Below are positions 15,603-24,665 of a stretch of DNA of 49,199 nt, in pieces. Each line of letters opens with the position of its first letter. Positions within the stretch are counted from its first letter, which is position 1. A program made the translations under genes and the position numbers. The stretch is from assembly GCA_029238785.1 (NCBI GenBank), contig JAQWFN010000034.1, forward strand, positions 1-49,199. The letters run 5' to 3'. The notes under the pieces were generated by a model, which saw only the letters and a list, made by a program, of their open reading frames with translations, was not told the DNA's origin and did not search any database. Source of the stretch: Flavobacteriales bacterium (GTDB lineage Bacteria > Bacteroidota > Bacteroidia > Flavobacteriales_D > Sanyastnellaceae).

Positions 15603-17543
15603 ATGAAACTGAAACACCTGATCCTTTTTTCTGGACTAAGTCTGTCAACGCTTGTGGCCTATCAATGGGTTCCTGCAGAACAGGCAGCTGCTTTCCATCG
15701 TGCCGATGATGTGGCTCACTTTAAGATGCTCCAAGCAGATTTGCCGGTGCTTTACAATGGCTTGTTTTCAGGTTCGGGTGCTTGTGTTCAATGTCATGGT
15801 TCCGATCCTAATGGTATTGCCAGCACAACGAGTTTGGGTGAAGATGTGAATGTAGTTGATGATTGGAAAGGTTCCATTATGGCCAATTCAGCCAAAGATC
15901 CCTATTGGAAGGCGAAGGTTCGTGAATCGGTGCTGATTAATCCAGAACATCAAGAGTTGATTGAAGACAAGTGCACGAGTTGTCATGCTCCTTTAGGAAG
16001 ACATTCCAAAGCGGTGCTGGAAGGGGAGGCATACAGTATGATTCACCTTTCAACAGATAGCCTCGGACAAGATGGTGTTTCTTGCGTGGCCTGTCATCAA
16101 CAATCGCCACAAAACATTGGAAGTGCTTTTTCTGGAGAATTGAATTTTGAAACGTCGCCACTGGCTTATGGTCCGTTTGAAAGCCCACTCATCAGTCCAA
16201 TGGCTGAAGCTACGGGCTATATTCCTGAGTACAGTGAGCACATTACAAAGAGTGAAGTATGCGCGGGTTGCCATACCTTAATCACGAACACCTTGGACCT
16301 CGATGGAATGTACACCGGGACCACTTTTGTTGAGCAAGCGACGTATCACGAATGGTTAAATAGTGAATATTCTCAAGGAGAGCTGACCACCGAGTGCCAA
16401 GCGTGCCACATGCCTTCTTTGGGTGGTAAGCAGCCCATCATTCTCGCTGCTGGCTTTGATACGCCTCCAAGATCTCCTTTTTCGATACATACTTTTAGTG
16501 GTGCGAACACCCTCATGTTGAACATCTTAAAAGACAATGCTGAGGTCTTGAACGCATCGGGAACCACGGAAGACTTCGAGGCGAGCATTGCGGCTACTAC
16601 GGCACTTTTGCAGCAACAGAGCTTGTTGTTGAATACCAGTTTTGTTGATCGCACTGCCGACACCCTTTTTGCAGCCGTGGAGCTGAGTAATTTGGCCGGA
16701 CACAAATTTCCATCCGGTTATCCAGCGCGAAGGCTTTTCCTTCAAATCAGTTTGGTGGATGCTGAAGGCAACACCGTTTTTGAAAATGGATTGTGGGATG
16801 ATCAATTCTACTTGGTAAATGAAGACCAAGGGTATGAGCTTCACCACGAAACAATACGAAGCGAAGAAGACGTTCAGATCTACGAAATGGTGATGGGAGA
16901 TGCCGAAGGGAATTACACCAGTATCCTTGAAAGAGGTTACAATAAGTTGAAGGATAACAGGTTGGTTCCTAGAGGGTTTAGTTCGACGCACAGTGCTTAT
17001 GATACCACCCGTGTTGATGGACTTGCTTTGGGTGATGATAACTTCAACTTAGATGACTTTGGCAATGAAGGGAATGGCAAGGACCTGCTCTTTTTAAACC
17101 TTCCAACAAATGGGAACGATCTCGCTTTGACTTTAGAAGTGAAGGCCTATTACCAAAGCATTCCTCCAAAGTTTGTTGATGAACTTTTCGCCTTTGAAGA
17201 TTCAAGCATTACCGCTTTTGAGAACATGTATAATGCCGCAGATAGAACCCCTGTTTTGGTGAGATCGAGTGCTTTAGAAACGGGTCCCTTCGTTGGATTA
17301 GAAGAAAGTGAAGCCTCGTCTGGAATCCAATTTTTCCACCAGAGCGGAACCCAGGAAATCCAGCTATTTACAAAAGATGTAGTGGGCTTGAAAGTATATA
17401 GTGCAAATGGGAGTTTGGTGCTTGAACGAGATAATTTATTGGGGATGAATCAAGTGTATTTAGGATTGAGTACAGGCGTTTATTTAGTGCACTTGACCAC
17501 GAACAAGGCTTCCTCTATTGAGCGCATATGGGTTCAACAATAA
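15603..17543 (+). CDS. Five-haem cytochrome c with T9SS sorting domain
   Basis: This 646-residue protein has an N-terminal signal sequence and five CxxCH haem c sites: C61-H65 (CVQCH), C124-H128 (CTSCH), C161-H165 (CVACH), C220-H224 (CAGCH) and C265-H269 (CQACHMP). All lie in the first 270 residues. The region resembles the cytochrome c554/NrfA-like multihaem fold (HSKAVLEGE, QDGVSCVACHQQ, TYHEWLNSEY). Residues about 320-560 form a beta-rich domain with no haem. The C-terminal 75 residues (EIQLFTKDVVGLKVYSANGS to IERIWVQQ) look like a T9SS type A sorting domain. Export by T9SS would put haems on the cell surface, suggesting electron transfer with an extracellular or outer-membrane partner. 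The divergent sugar dehydrogenase is a candidate donor. Confidence 0.85.
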   Translation: MKLKHLILFSGLSLSTLVAYQWVPAEQAAAFHRADDVAHFKMLQADLPVLYNGLFSGSGACVQCHGSDPNGIASTTSLGEDVNVVDDWKGSIMANSAKDPYWKAKVRESVLINPEHQELIEDKCTSCHAPLGRHSKAVLEGEAYSMIHLSTDSLGQDGVSCVACHQQSPQNIGSAFSGELNFETSPLAYGPFESPLISPMAEATGYIPEYSEHITKSEVCAGCHTLITNTLDLDGMYTGTTFVEQATYHEWLNSEYSQGELTTECQACHMPSLGGKQPIILAAGFDTPPRSPFSIHTFSGANTLMLNILKDNAEVLNASGTTEDFEASIAATTALLQQQSLLLNTSFVDRTADTLFAAVELSNLAGHKFPSGYPARRLFLQISLVDAEGNTVFENGLWDDQFYLVNEDQGYELHHETIRSEEDVQIYEMVMGDAEGNYTSILERGYNKLKDNRLVPRGFSSTHSAYDTTRVDGLALGDDNFNLDDFGNEGNGKDLLFLNLPTNGNDLALTLEVKAYYQSIPPKFVDELFAFEDSSITAFENMYNAADRTPVLVRSSALETGPFVGLEESEASSGIQFFHQSGTQEIQLFTKDVVGLKVYSANGSLVLERDNLLGMNQVYLGLSTGVYLVHLTTNKASSIERIWVQQ

Positions 17544-17626
17544 AAATAAGACTTCAAGAATTACAAGCTCAGCATTCAAATAAGTTCTTGAAGAGTAGTA
17601 TATTAACGGCAAATTAAACCAAATTA

Positions 17627-20368
17627 ATGATGAGAAACCTTTACAAACCTGCAAGTTTGGTAATTGCTTTGATGGCTTTCCTTGGTGGAAGCGCTCAAGT
17701 GGCTTTTACCAACCAAGCTGGATCACTTGGCGCTATCAATGGATTTAGCTACGAAGATTGTGCAGCTGACATGAACAATGACGACCTGGATGACATTGTG
17801 CGTGTAGTTGGGAACGGTATTTATATCGATTTTCAGCAAGCTGACGGATCATTCAGTCAAACCTTTTTTCCAATGAACGTACAGAACCCACCATCGTGGA
17901 GTATTTGTGCTGGTGATTTGGATGAAAACGGATATACCGATTTACTTTTCGGAAACGGTTCTAGAGTGTCTTTCGCTATGGCGAGTGATGATGGAACAGC
18001 GTACACCGAAATCACATACCCTGAGTACATCTTCTCTCAACGTACAACGCTTTCAGACATCGATAATGATGGAAACCTGGATGCCTTTGTTTGTCATGAC
18101 GTTGATCAATCTCACCCATACAGAAACGATGGAAATGGAAACATGATCCTCGATCAATCCTTGATTAATACCTTGGATATTGGTGGTAACTACGCGGCTA
18201 TCTGGTGTGATTACGATAACGATTGGGATGCTGATTTGTACATCACAAAATGTCGTGGTGGAGCAGCAGTTGGAGATCCACAGCGTATCAACTTGTTGTA
18301 CAGAAATAACGGCGACGGTACATTCACTGAAGTAGGAGAAGAGGCCAACATGAACGATGGTGACCAATCTTGGACAACCGTTTTTGAAGACTTTGATAAC
18401 GATGGTGATTTTGATGCCTTTACTGTTAATCACGCATGGGCAAACCGTTTGATGGAGAACAATGGCGACGGAACGTTTACTGATATTATCGCTGGTTCTG
18501 GAATCAATGCGAACGATCTTGGTGCTTGGAATTGCGACGCTGGAGATTTTGATAACAATGGTTTCGTAGACATCTTCTCGGAAATGGGAACGGAATTGTG
18601 GTTGAACAATGGTGACGGAACATTTACCGGACAACAATTGAACTTCAACTCTGGTGGTATTGGAGACTTTAATAACGATGGTTTCCTTGACGTGGTGAAC
18701 GGAAACAACATGTTCATCAACAACACTAACGATAACAATTGGGTGAAGTTTAACCTTGAAGGTTTGGTTTCAAACAAAGATGCTATTGGCGCTCGTATTG
18801 AGATTTATGGCGACTGGGGTGTTCAAATTCGCGAGGTTAGAGCAGGTGAGAGTTTTGCACCTTTCAGTTCTACTATGAGTCACTTTGGTTTAGGAACCGC
18901 AACGTCTATTGATCAAGTAATTGTGCGTTGGCCTTCTGGAATGGTCACCACTTATGACGATGTGGCCATTAACGAATCACACCACTACTTGGAAGTTGGA
19001 TGTCTTTTAGATCCAAACGAAATTAATACAAACGGCGGAACAGCTTTGTGTGTTGGTGAAACACTTACACTTACTGCTGACCCTGGTTTTGAATACACTT
19101 GGTCTAACGGAGCTACCACTCAAAGTATTGAGGTGTCAGAGCCAGGTAACTACAATGTTATCCTTTGGCAAGACGACTGTGCATCTGTTTCAAATAATGT
19201 TGCAGTAACCGTAATCACCCAAGAAGAACCAGTACTTACAGTTAATGGAGAAACCACTTTCTGCGAAGGTGAGTCTGTTATCCTTTCAGCTTCTAATGGT
19301 TCTGGATACACTTGGTCGAACGAACAAACTGGTCAGAACATCGAAGTCACTGAGTCAGGAACATACTATGTTGAAATTGAAGCTTTATGCTCTAATCAAC
19401 AAATGCTTTCTGAATCGGTTGATATTGTTGTTCTTCCGGCGGCGGTTGCAGGTATTGATGCGGTACAAGAAATTGGTACTCCATCTTCAATTCAGCTTGT
19501 AGCCACAGGAGATAACATCATGTGGTACGAAACTGCCAATGCAGACGAGCCAATTGCAACAGGAAACACTTACGACACACCGGTAATTAACGATACTTAC
19601 TCTGTGTGGGTAGAAGCAAATACCATGTATGAAGGACAAGAGCAACAGGGTGGTATGGTTGTTTCAGATTACATCTTGAACGGTGGTGTACCTTCAACAG
19701 GAGCCTACACTTACTTTGATGCCTACGAGCCATTTACTATTGAACGCGTTGAATTGAACGTTCCACAATCAGCAGGAGCTGGTGTTAGAACGGTTCAGTT
19801 GTTTGACGCTAACGGTGTCATGATGCAAGAAACTAGCTTTGATCTTGCAGTAGGAACACATGTTGTTGATTTGAACTTCGAAGTACCTGTAGGTACTGGA
19901 ATGAGCTTGAGATGTCCTGAAAACAACTTGTTTAGAAGTAATGCAGGGGTTTCTTACCCTTATGCCATTGGAACTGTAGGTGCAATGACTGATTCGTTCT
20001 ATGGCGGTACTTACTACTATTACTTCTACAACTGGGAAATCCGCACTCAAGAGTGGATGTGTCCTTCAGACAGAATTGAAGTTGTTGTAAACGTTGTTGG
20101 AGTAGAAGAGATTGAAGCTTTGAACAGCTTGAATGTTTATCCTAACCCAGCAGTAGATCAATTGAACGTTCAGCTTGATTTGAACAGCAACGTAGCATTG
20201 ATCGTTGAGTTGAGTGACATTACTGGAAGAACAGTATTCACGAAGCAAAATACGGCGAATGGTGTTCAAAACATCCAAATTCCAGTTCAACAACTGGCTG
20301 CAGGAATGTACAACCTAGAAGTAACTATTGATGGTCAACGCTTGAGCCGCAAGGTAATTGTGAAATAA
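17627..20368 (+). CDS. FG-GAP/VCBS repeat surface protein with ASPIC/UnbV domain and T9SS tail
   Basis: This 913-residue secreted protein starts at 17627 or at the adjacent ATG (17630). After the signal peptide come FG-GAP/VCBS propeller repeats (about 40-375) with many calcium-loop sequences such as DIDNDGNLDAFV, DFDNDGDFDAFTV and the repeated NNGDGTFT. An ASPIC/UnbV domain follows (about 380-460, GARIEIYGDWGVQIREVRAG, WPSGMVTTY). Two copies of an Ig-like module (about 465-545 and 545-625) share CVGETLTLTADPGFEYTWSN / CEGESVILSASNGSGYTWSN. The end (about 840-913, LNVYPNPAVDQLNV to SRKVIVK) is a T9SS type A sorting domain. It is probably a surface adhesin or binding protein; no enzymatic residues are apparent. 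A strong terminator follows. Confidence 0.88.
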   Translation: MMRNLYKPASLVIALMAFLGGSAQVAFTNQAGSLGAINGFSYEDCAADMNNDDLDDIVRVVGNGIYIDFQQADGSFSQTFFPMNVQNPPSWSICAGDLDENGYTDLLFGNGSRVSFAMASDDGTAYTEITYPEYIFSQRTTLSDIDNDGNLDAFVCHDVDQSHPYRNDGNGNMILDQSLINTLDIGGNYAAIWCDYDNDWDADLYITKCRGGAAVGDPQRINLLYRNNGDGTFTEVGEEANMNDGDQSWTTVFEDFDNDGDFDAFTVNHAWANRLMENNGDGTFTDIIAGSGINANDLGAWNCDAGDFDNNGFVDIFSEMGTELWLNNGDGTFTGQQLNFNSGGIGDFNNDGFLDVVNGNNMFINNTNDNNWVKFNLEGLVSNKDAIGARIEIYGDWGVQIREVRAGESFAPFSSTMSHFGLGTATSIDQVIVRWPSGMVTTYDDVAINESHHYLEVGCLLDPNEINTNGGTALCVGETLTLTADPGFEYTWSNGATTQSIEVSEPGNYNVILWQDDCASVSNNVAVTVITQEEPVLTVNGETTFCEGESVILSASNGSGYTWSNEQTGQNIEVTESGTYYVEIEALCSNQQMLSESVDIVVLPAAVAGIDAVQEIGTPSSIQLVATGDNIMWYETANADEPIATGNTYDTPVINDTYSVWVEANTMYEGQEQQGGMVVSDYILNGGVPSTGAYTYFDAYEPFTIERVELNVPQSAGAGVRTVQLFDANGVMMQETSFDLAVGTHVVDLNFEVPVGTGMSLRCPENNLFRSNAGVSYPYAIGTVGAMTDSFYGGTYYYYFYNWEIRTQEWMCPSDRIEVVVNVVGVEEIEALNSLNVYPNPAVDQLNVQLDLNSNVALIVELSDITGRTVFTKQNTANGVQNIQIPVQQLAAGMYNLEVTIDGQRLSRKVIVK

Positions 20369-20730
20369 ACCATCTTTGCTTAAACATATTCAAGGGGCCA
20401 GGCTAAATACAGCTTGGTCCCTTTTTTTGTTTCCTGAATTGCGACGCTCTTCTCCAAGCATAAAACAGGAAGGTCTCTCGAATCTAAACCAGCTCATTAC
20501 TTAAACTCACTGAATAAATTGAATTGTACCTAAAATTGATCAAATTGTATCTAAATCTATGGCAGTAGCTGTTGTCAATCTCTGAGGAGCTCTTTACCTT
20601 GAGCAAAGATTCATCCCCTCTCAAGTTTGTGGAGTAAGAAGGAATGGGAAAAGAATCAATAACAGCGCTCCCATTTGGAATTGAGGTTTTAAGAGGTCAC
20701 TTTCAAAATCAGTGCTCAAAACGATATACG
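20369..20730 (+). promoter_or_regulatory. acs: Intergenic region upstream of acs with a direct repeat (20522-20534, 20543-20555)
   Basis: Besides the terminator at 20392-20428, this 362-bp stretch contains AATTGTACCTAAA and AATTGTATCTAAA, identical in 12 of 13 positions and exactly 21 bp apart, two helical turns. They sit about 190 bp before the acs start, a layout typical of a protein dimer or two monomers bound to one DNA face. I see no standard promoter pair with confidence. Confidence 0.45.
20392..20428 (+). terminator. Intrinsic terminator after the FG-GAP gene
   Basis: Stem AAGGGGCCA / TGGTCCCTT (20392-20400 and 20415-20423, one G-U pair) closed by an inner GCT/AGC helix, followed by a run of seven T. 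It lies 24 bp after the stop codon at 20368. Confidence 0.88.
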
Positions 20731-22626
20731 ATGGATTTACGAATCAAATCATTTGAAGAATACAAAGCGAAATATGCTCAGAGTGTTGAAGATCCTGAGG
20801 GTTTTTGGGATGAAATAGCGAAAACCTTTAACTGGCAAAGAGGCTATGATCGCGTTTTAAATTGGGAGTTTGACACACCTCATGTGGAGTGGTTTTCTGG
20901 TGGTAAAATGAACATCACAGAAAATTGCCTCGATCGTCATCTCGCTAAACGAGGAAACAAACTCGCGCTGATTTGGGAACCCAACGATCCTAAAGAACGC
21001 TTTGTGCGCTGGACCTATCGAGAATTGTACGAAAAGGTATGTCAGTTCGCCAATGCCTTGAAGTCGCAAAATATATCCAAGGGAGATCGTGTGGTGATTT
21101 ACATGCCCATGATTCCTGAACTCACAGTTGCTGTCCTGGCCTGCGCACGAATAGGAGCGGTACACTCGGTGGTTTTTGCGGGTTTTTCAGCTTCAGCAAT
21201 GGCCGATCGAATAGAAGATGCTCAAGCCAAAATGGTGATTACTTCTGACGGACTCAATAGAGGCACCAAGCAAATTCCGCTGAAACGAATTGTTGATGAA
21301 GCTCTAGAAACCTGCCCATCTGTGGAAACAGTTGTGGTTTATAATTGCCTCGATTGGATGCCAAACATGAAGGACGGAAGGGACGTGTGGTGGCACGACT
21401 TAATTCAAGACGCCGCTTTATCTTGCCCTGCAGAGCCGATGGATGCGGAGGACATGCTTTTCATACTCTACACTTCAGGTTCAACCGGAAAACCAAAAGG
21501 TGTAGTGCACACTTGTGGTGGATACATGGTTTATGCTGCTTACAGTTTCCAAAATGTATTCCAAGCAGATGAGAGTGATGTTTATTGGTGTACGGCGGAT
21601 ATTGGTTGGATCACTGGGCATACTTACATCGTTTACGGACCATTACTCAGTGGAACAACAACACTCATGTTCGAAGGCGTGCCTACCTATCCAGATCCGG
21701 GTAGATTTTGGCAGGTCTGCGATAAGCACAGTGTGAACATTTTCTACACCGCTCCAACAGCAATTCGGGCTTTAATGGCTTGTGGAGATGATCACGTGCT
21801 GAGCTACAGTTTGGATTCATTAAAAGTGCTTGGAACTGTGGGCGAACCCATTAATGAAGAAGCTTGGAAATGGTACTATTTGCACGTGGGAAAAGAGAAG
21901 TGTCCTATAGTAGATACGTGGTGGCAAACAGAAACTGGTGGAATCATGATTTCAGGTTTAGGCGCGCATAGCCCCATGCATCCCACGCACGCGGGTTATC
22001 CTTTACCGGGCATTCAGCCGGTGTTGCTCGATCAAGAGGGCAATGAGATCAAAGAAAACGAAGTAGAGGGTTATCTCTGCATGAAGTTCCCTTGGCCGTC
22101 TATGATTCGTACCACCTATGGCGACCATGAACGCTGTAAGAACGTCTATTTCTCAAACTACAAAGGGCACTATTTCACTGGAGATGGGGCGAAGAGAGAC
22201 AAAGACGGCATGTACCGAATCATTGGAAGGGTGGATGATGTGATTAATGTTAGTGGCCACCGTTTCGGAACAGCTGAGATCGAAGATGCCATCAATACCA
22301 ATCCAATGGTGGTAGAGAGTGCAGTAGTTGGTTATCCTCACGATATCAAAGGACAAGCTATTTACGCCTACATCATTTGCAATGAACTACCTCGTGATCA
22401 AGACAGTGCCCGAGGTTCCATTGTGGAAACGGTGGTTGAGCAAATTGGTAAAATCGCGAAGCCAGACAAGATTCAATTCGTTAGCGGTTTGCCTAAAACC
22501 AGATCTGGTAAAATCATGCGAAGAATCTTAAGAAAGGTGGCCGAAGGTGAAGCCGATAAATTAGGAGATACCTCCACCTTACTCGATCCTCAGGTAGTTG
22601 ATGAAATTATTGAAGGAGCACTGTAA
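20731..22626 (+). CDS. acs: Acetyl-CoA synthetase
   Basis: AMP-forming acetate:CoA ligase, which activates acetate (via acetyl-AMP) to acetyl-CoA. The start at 20731 (MDLRIKSFEEYKAKYAQ) fits the family; the open frame extends upstream to 20644 but that part is unlike other Acs. The 631 residues show the ACAS N-terminal segment (YDRVLNWEF, ENCLDRHLA), P-loop-like YTSGSTGKPKGVVHT, DIGWITGHTYIVYGPL, WWQTETGG, the hinge/AMP motif YFTGDGAKRD with GRVDDVINVSGHRFGTAEIE, and the PKTRSGKIMRRILRK motif with the catalytic, acetylation-controlled Lys. Length and motifs are standard. It stands alone between two terminators. A direct repeat about 190 bp upstream may be a regulatory site. Confidence 0.95.
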   Translation: MDLRIKSFEEYKAKYAQSVEDPEGFWDEIAKTFNWQRGYDRVLNWEFDTPHVEWFSGGKMNITENCLDRHLAKRGNKLALIWEPNDPKERFVRWTYRELYEKVCQFANALKSQNISKGDRVVIYMPMIPELTVAVLACARIGAVHSVVFAGFSASAMADRIEDAQAKMVITSDGLNRGTKQIPLKRIVDEALETCPSVETVVVYNCLDWMPNMKDGRDVWWHDLIQDAALSCPAEPMDAEDMLFILYTSGSTGKPKGVVHTCGGYMVYAAYSFQNVFQADESDVYWCTADIGWITGHTYIVYGPLLSGTTTLMFEGVPTYPDPGRFWQVCDKHSVNIFYTAPTAIRALMACGDDHVLSYSLDSLKVLGTVGEPINEEAWKWYYLHVGKEKCPIVDTWWQTETGGIMISGLGAHSPMHPTHAGYPLPGIQPVLLDQEGNEIKENEVEGYLCMKFPWPSMIRTTYGDHERCKNVYFSNYKGHYFTGDGAKRDKDGMYRIIGRVDDVINVSGHRFGTAEIEDAINTNPMVVESAVVGYPHDIKGQAIYAYIICNELPRDQDSARGSIVETVVEQIGKIAKPDKIQFVSGLPKTRSGKIMRRILRKVAEGEADKLGDTSTLLDPQVVDEIIEGAL

Positions 22627-22646
22627 TCACAAGGCTCAATGAAATG

Positions 22647-22680
22647 AAAACGGTCGCCTTACATGGCGACCGTTTTGCTT
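22647..22680. terminator. Bidirectional intrinsic terminator after acs
   Basis: Perfect 12-bp stem AAAACGGTCGCC / GGCGACCGTTTT (22647-22658 and 22665-22676) with a TTACAT loop. The T-tract within the stem serves the plus strand and its complement serves the convergent minus-strand gene ending at 22725. Confidence 0.9.
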
Positions 22681-22724
22681 TAATAATGTTTATTTGATTT
22701 GGGAAACCCAAAAGATGTGCCTGA

Positions 22725-24599
22725 CTATTCCTTGATGACTTCCATGGTTTTCGTTCCCAGAGAACTAACAACTTGAGCAAAATAAGTGCCTCGTGGTAAA
22801 TCTCTTAAGGAAAGGTGAACTCGGTCCTTGTCGCCAAATTTCGCTTTCTGAATCACTTGTCCGCTCATACTCATTAAAATCACTTCCCCTTTAATGGGCA
22901 TCGGGCTGTCGATGGTGATGTAGTCTGTACTGGGGTTAGGGAAGAGGCTAAGTTCAAAATCATTATCGCTAATCATTCGCTCAACCACTTTGATTTCTGT
23001 GCTGTTACTCATTCCAGAGTAGTCCATTTGGCGAACTCTGTAGTATGACGTACCGGGTAATGGCGACATATCGTTAACGTTATACGCAATAGGAGTATCG
23101 CTGTTTCCTGCACCATCAACGTAGCTAACACTTGTCCAGTCTTCCGCATTTGCAGAGCGTTCAACAATGAATAAAGAGTTGTTCATTTCACTGGCGGTAG
23201 TCCAATTGATTTTTACATGAGTGACATTCGATTGAACGTCAAAATCCGACCACAATACGGGCAAAAGCAAGAAGCTATAGCCAATAGTAAACGGAACACC
23301 AGGGGCCACATCAATATCAGCAAATCGAATGCTCGTTGTGCTCAGATATTCTGGTCCGCTTAGGATAACTTCTTCGTCTTCATATACGCCATTGTTGTTT
23401 TCATCCACTAAAATCCTGAAGTCATTCGCCGCTGAGATGTTCAATGCATTGAGGTCAACAATTAAATCTACATTTCCTACATCACCGGTTTCATCAATTT
23501 TCCAAGAACGCTCGAGGTATTCATCGATGATGCTTAAGCTGGTGGCGCTTTGCCAGTTCAAAGGAGCATTGTTGTGCGCCCAAATGAAGTATTCGCTTGC
23601 ATCCAGATCGTTTGGGCTATTGAAACGGAGAATACCACGTCCTTGGGCATCTGTTTGTTGAAGTCCAGTAGGGATTTGACCTATTCCAGCCAGTTCAAAA
23701 TCGAAGTTGCCATTAGCGTCATCATCCAAAGAAAAGAAGTCGTAATTACTCAAAGCAATGTTGAACTTAGAGGAAAGGTAATTTTCTAGGATGATGCGTT
23801 CGCAATTGTTGATTGTTTCTCTATAATAAATGAACTCGGCAATTTCGCCTTCGAAATAGGAGTGATTTCCACCAGCTGATGAATTGAAAAAGTAAGAATC
23901 ACCCCTTACAGCTCCAAGTGCAATGGCTCCGCTATGGGCGTAGAGCAGACCGGTGGTGTACAATTCACCCATGCTTGTTCCGTTGAGCCAAGAAGCCATG
24001 AGTCCGGTTTCACTGCTATTTCCATCCAGCAGTCCAGTAAAAATGTACTCGGTATTGGGCTGAATGCTTATGGATAGGGATTGAAAAGGCCAGGGTGCTC
24101 CAGCACTGTCGTTAGTCAAATTGTAAGCCCCGAAGTAGAGGTGGCCATCTTGAATAAACACGTTGACCCCTTTAACAATTCCTCCTTCTTCATAAATCAC
24201 CTGCCTTGTAGTGATATCGCTGCCTGTTTTAAAAACCAAAGCATAGCTTTTCTGAGAAAGGTGACCAGAATGTGTGTTGATGTCAGCACTATTATTGATG
24301 CGCAAAACATCGTCGTTGCCATCAAAGCTGAGCGAGCGAAATCCGTTAAAGGCTCCTGCGCTATTTGCTACAATAGAAGGTCTTCTGTTGCCAGATTCAA
24401 AGGCATTCAAAGGGCCGTTCCCTCCTTGGTTACCCCAAGAAGAAAAGGCAGCGCCTGCGGTAAAAATGCTTAATTGTTCTGGCTTATACCAAACGCGATT
24501 GCTGGTATTGTTTCGAACGCCTGCTGGTCCGGTTTGCGCTAAAAAAGGCGAAAACCATAAACACAACAAAGCAGCTAGTGCGGTGCGAGTATAGGTCAT
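22725..24599 (-). CDS. Large secreted LamG-type surface protein with T9SS tail
   Basis: This 624-residue protein has a signal peptide (1-21, ending FLAQ). The first part is a concanavalin-like LamG/laminin-G fold (about 60-280: SLSFDGNDDVLRINNS, YALVFKTGSD, EGEIAEFIYYRETINNCER). A beta-rich segment common in Bacteroidota surface proteins follows (about 280-440). A fibronectin III-like region comes next (about 450-545: VKINWTTASEMNNSLFIVER, SYYRVRQMDYSG). The last 75 residues (LSLFPNPSTDYITI to KTMEVIKE) are a T9SS type A sorting domain. Glycan binding or adhesion is plausible; no catalytic site is seen. It neighbours the starch locus, but its own upstream gap (24600-24665) lacks the 17-bp operator found there, so coregulation is not supported. 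Confidence 0.78.
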   Translation of the reverse strand: MTYTRTALAALLCLWFSPFLAQTGPAGVRNNTSNRVWYKPEQLSIFTAGAAFSSWGNQGGNGPLNAFESGNRRPSIVANSAGAFNGFRSLSFDGNDDVLRINNSADINTHSGHLSQKSYALVFKTGSDITTRQVIYEEGGIVKGVNVFIQDGHLYFGAYNLTNDSAGAPWPFQSLSISIQPNTEYIFTGLLDGNSSETGLMASWLNGTSMGELYTTGLLYAHSGAIALGAVRGDSYFFNSSAGGNHSYFEGEIAEFIYYRETINNCERIILENYLSSKFNIALSNYDFFSLDDDANGNFDFELAGIGQIPTGLQQTDAQGRGILRFNSPNDLDASEYFIWAHNNAPLNWQSATSLSIIDEYLERSWKIDETGDVGNVDLIVDLNALNISAANDFRILVDENNNGVYEDEEVILSGPEYLSTTSIRFADIDVAPGVPFTIGYSFLLLPVLWSDFDVQSNVTHVKINWTTASEMNNSLFIVERSANAEDWTSVSYVDGAGNSDTPIAYNVNDMSPLPGTSYYRVRQMDYSGMSNSTEIKVVERMISDNDFELSLFPNPSTDYITIDSPMPIKGEVILMSMSGQVIQKAKFGDKDRVHLSLRDLPRGTYFAQVVSSLGTKTMEVIKE

Positions 24600-24665
24600 A
24601 CTGATCGGTTAAATCTTACAAGTCGTGTAGGATTTTACTTACAATGACCTCGGAAGGTTACATTA

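Noticed and set aside
20644-20730. Upstream ATG for acetyl-CoA synthetase at 20644
   Set aside because: The added 29 residues do not look like any Acs N-terminus; the start at 20731 gives the standard beginning.
24600-24665. Search for the AGTGT-N7-ACACT operator before the LamG gene
   Set aside because: The gap contains ACAAGTCGTGTAGG but not the arms of the operator, so I do not include this gene in the proposed regulon.
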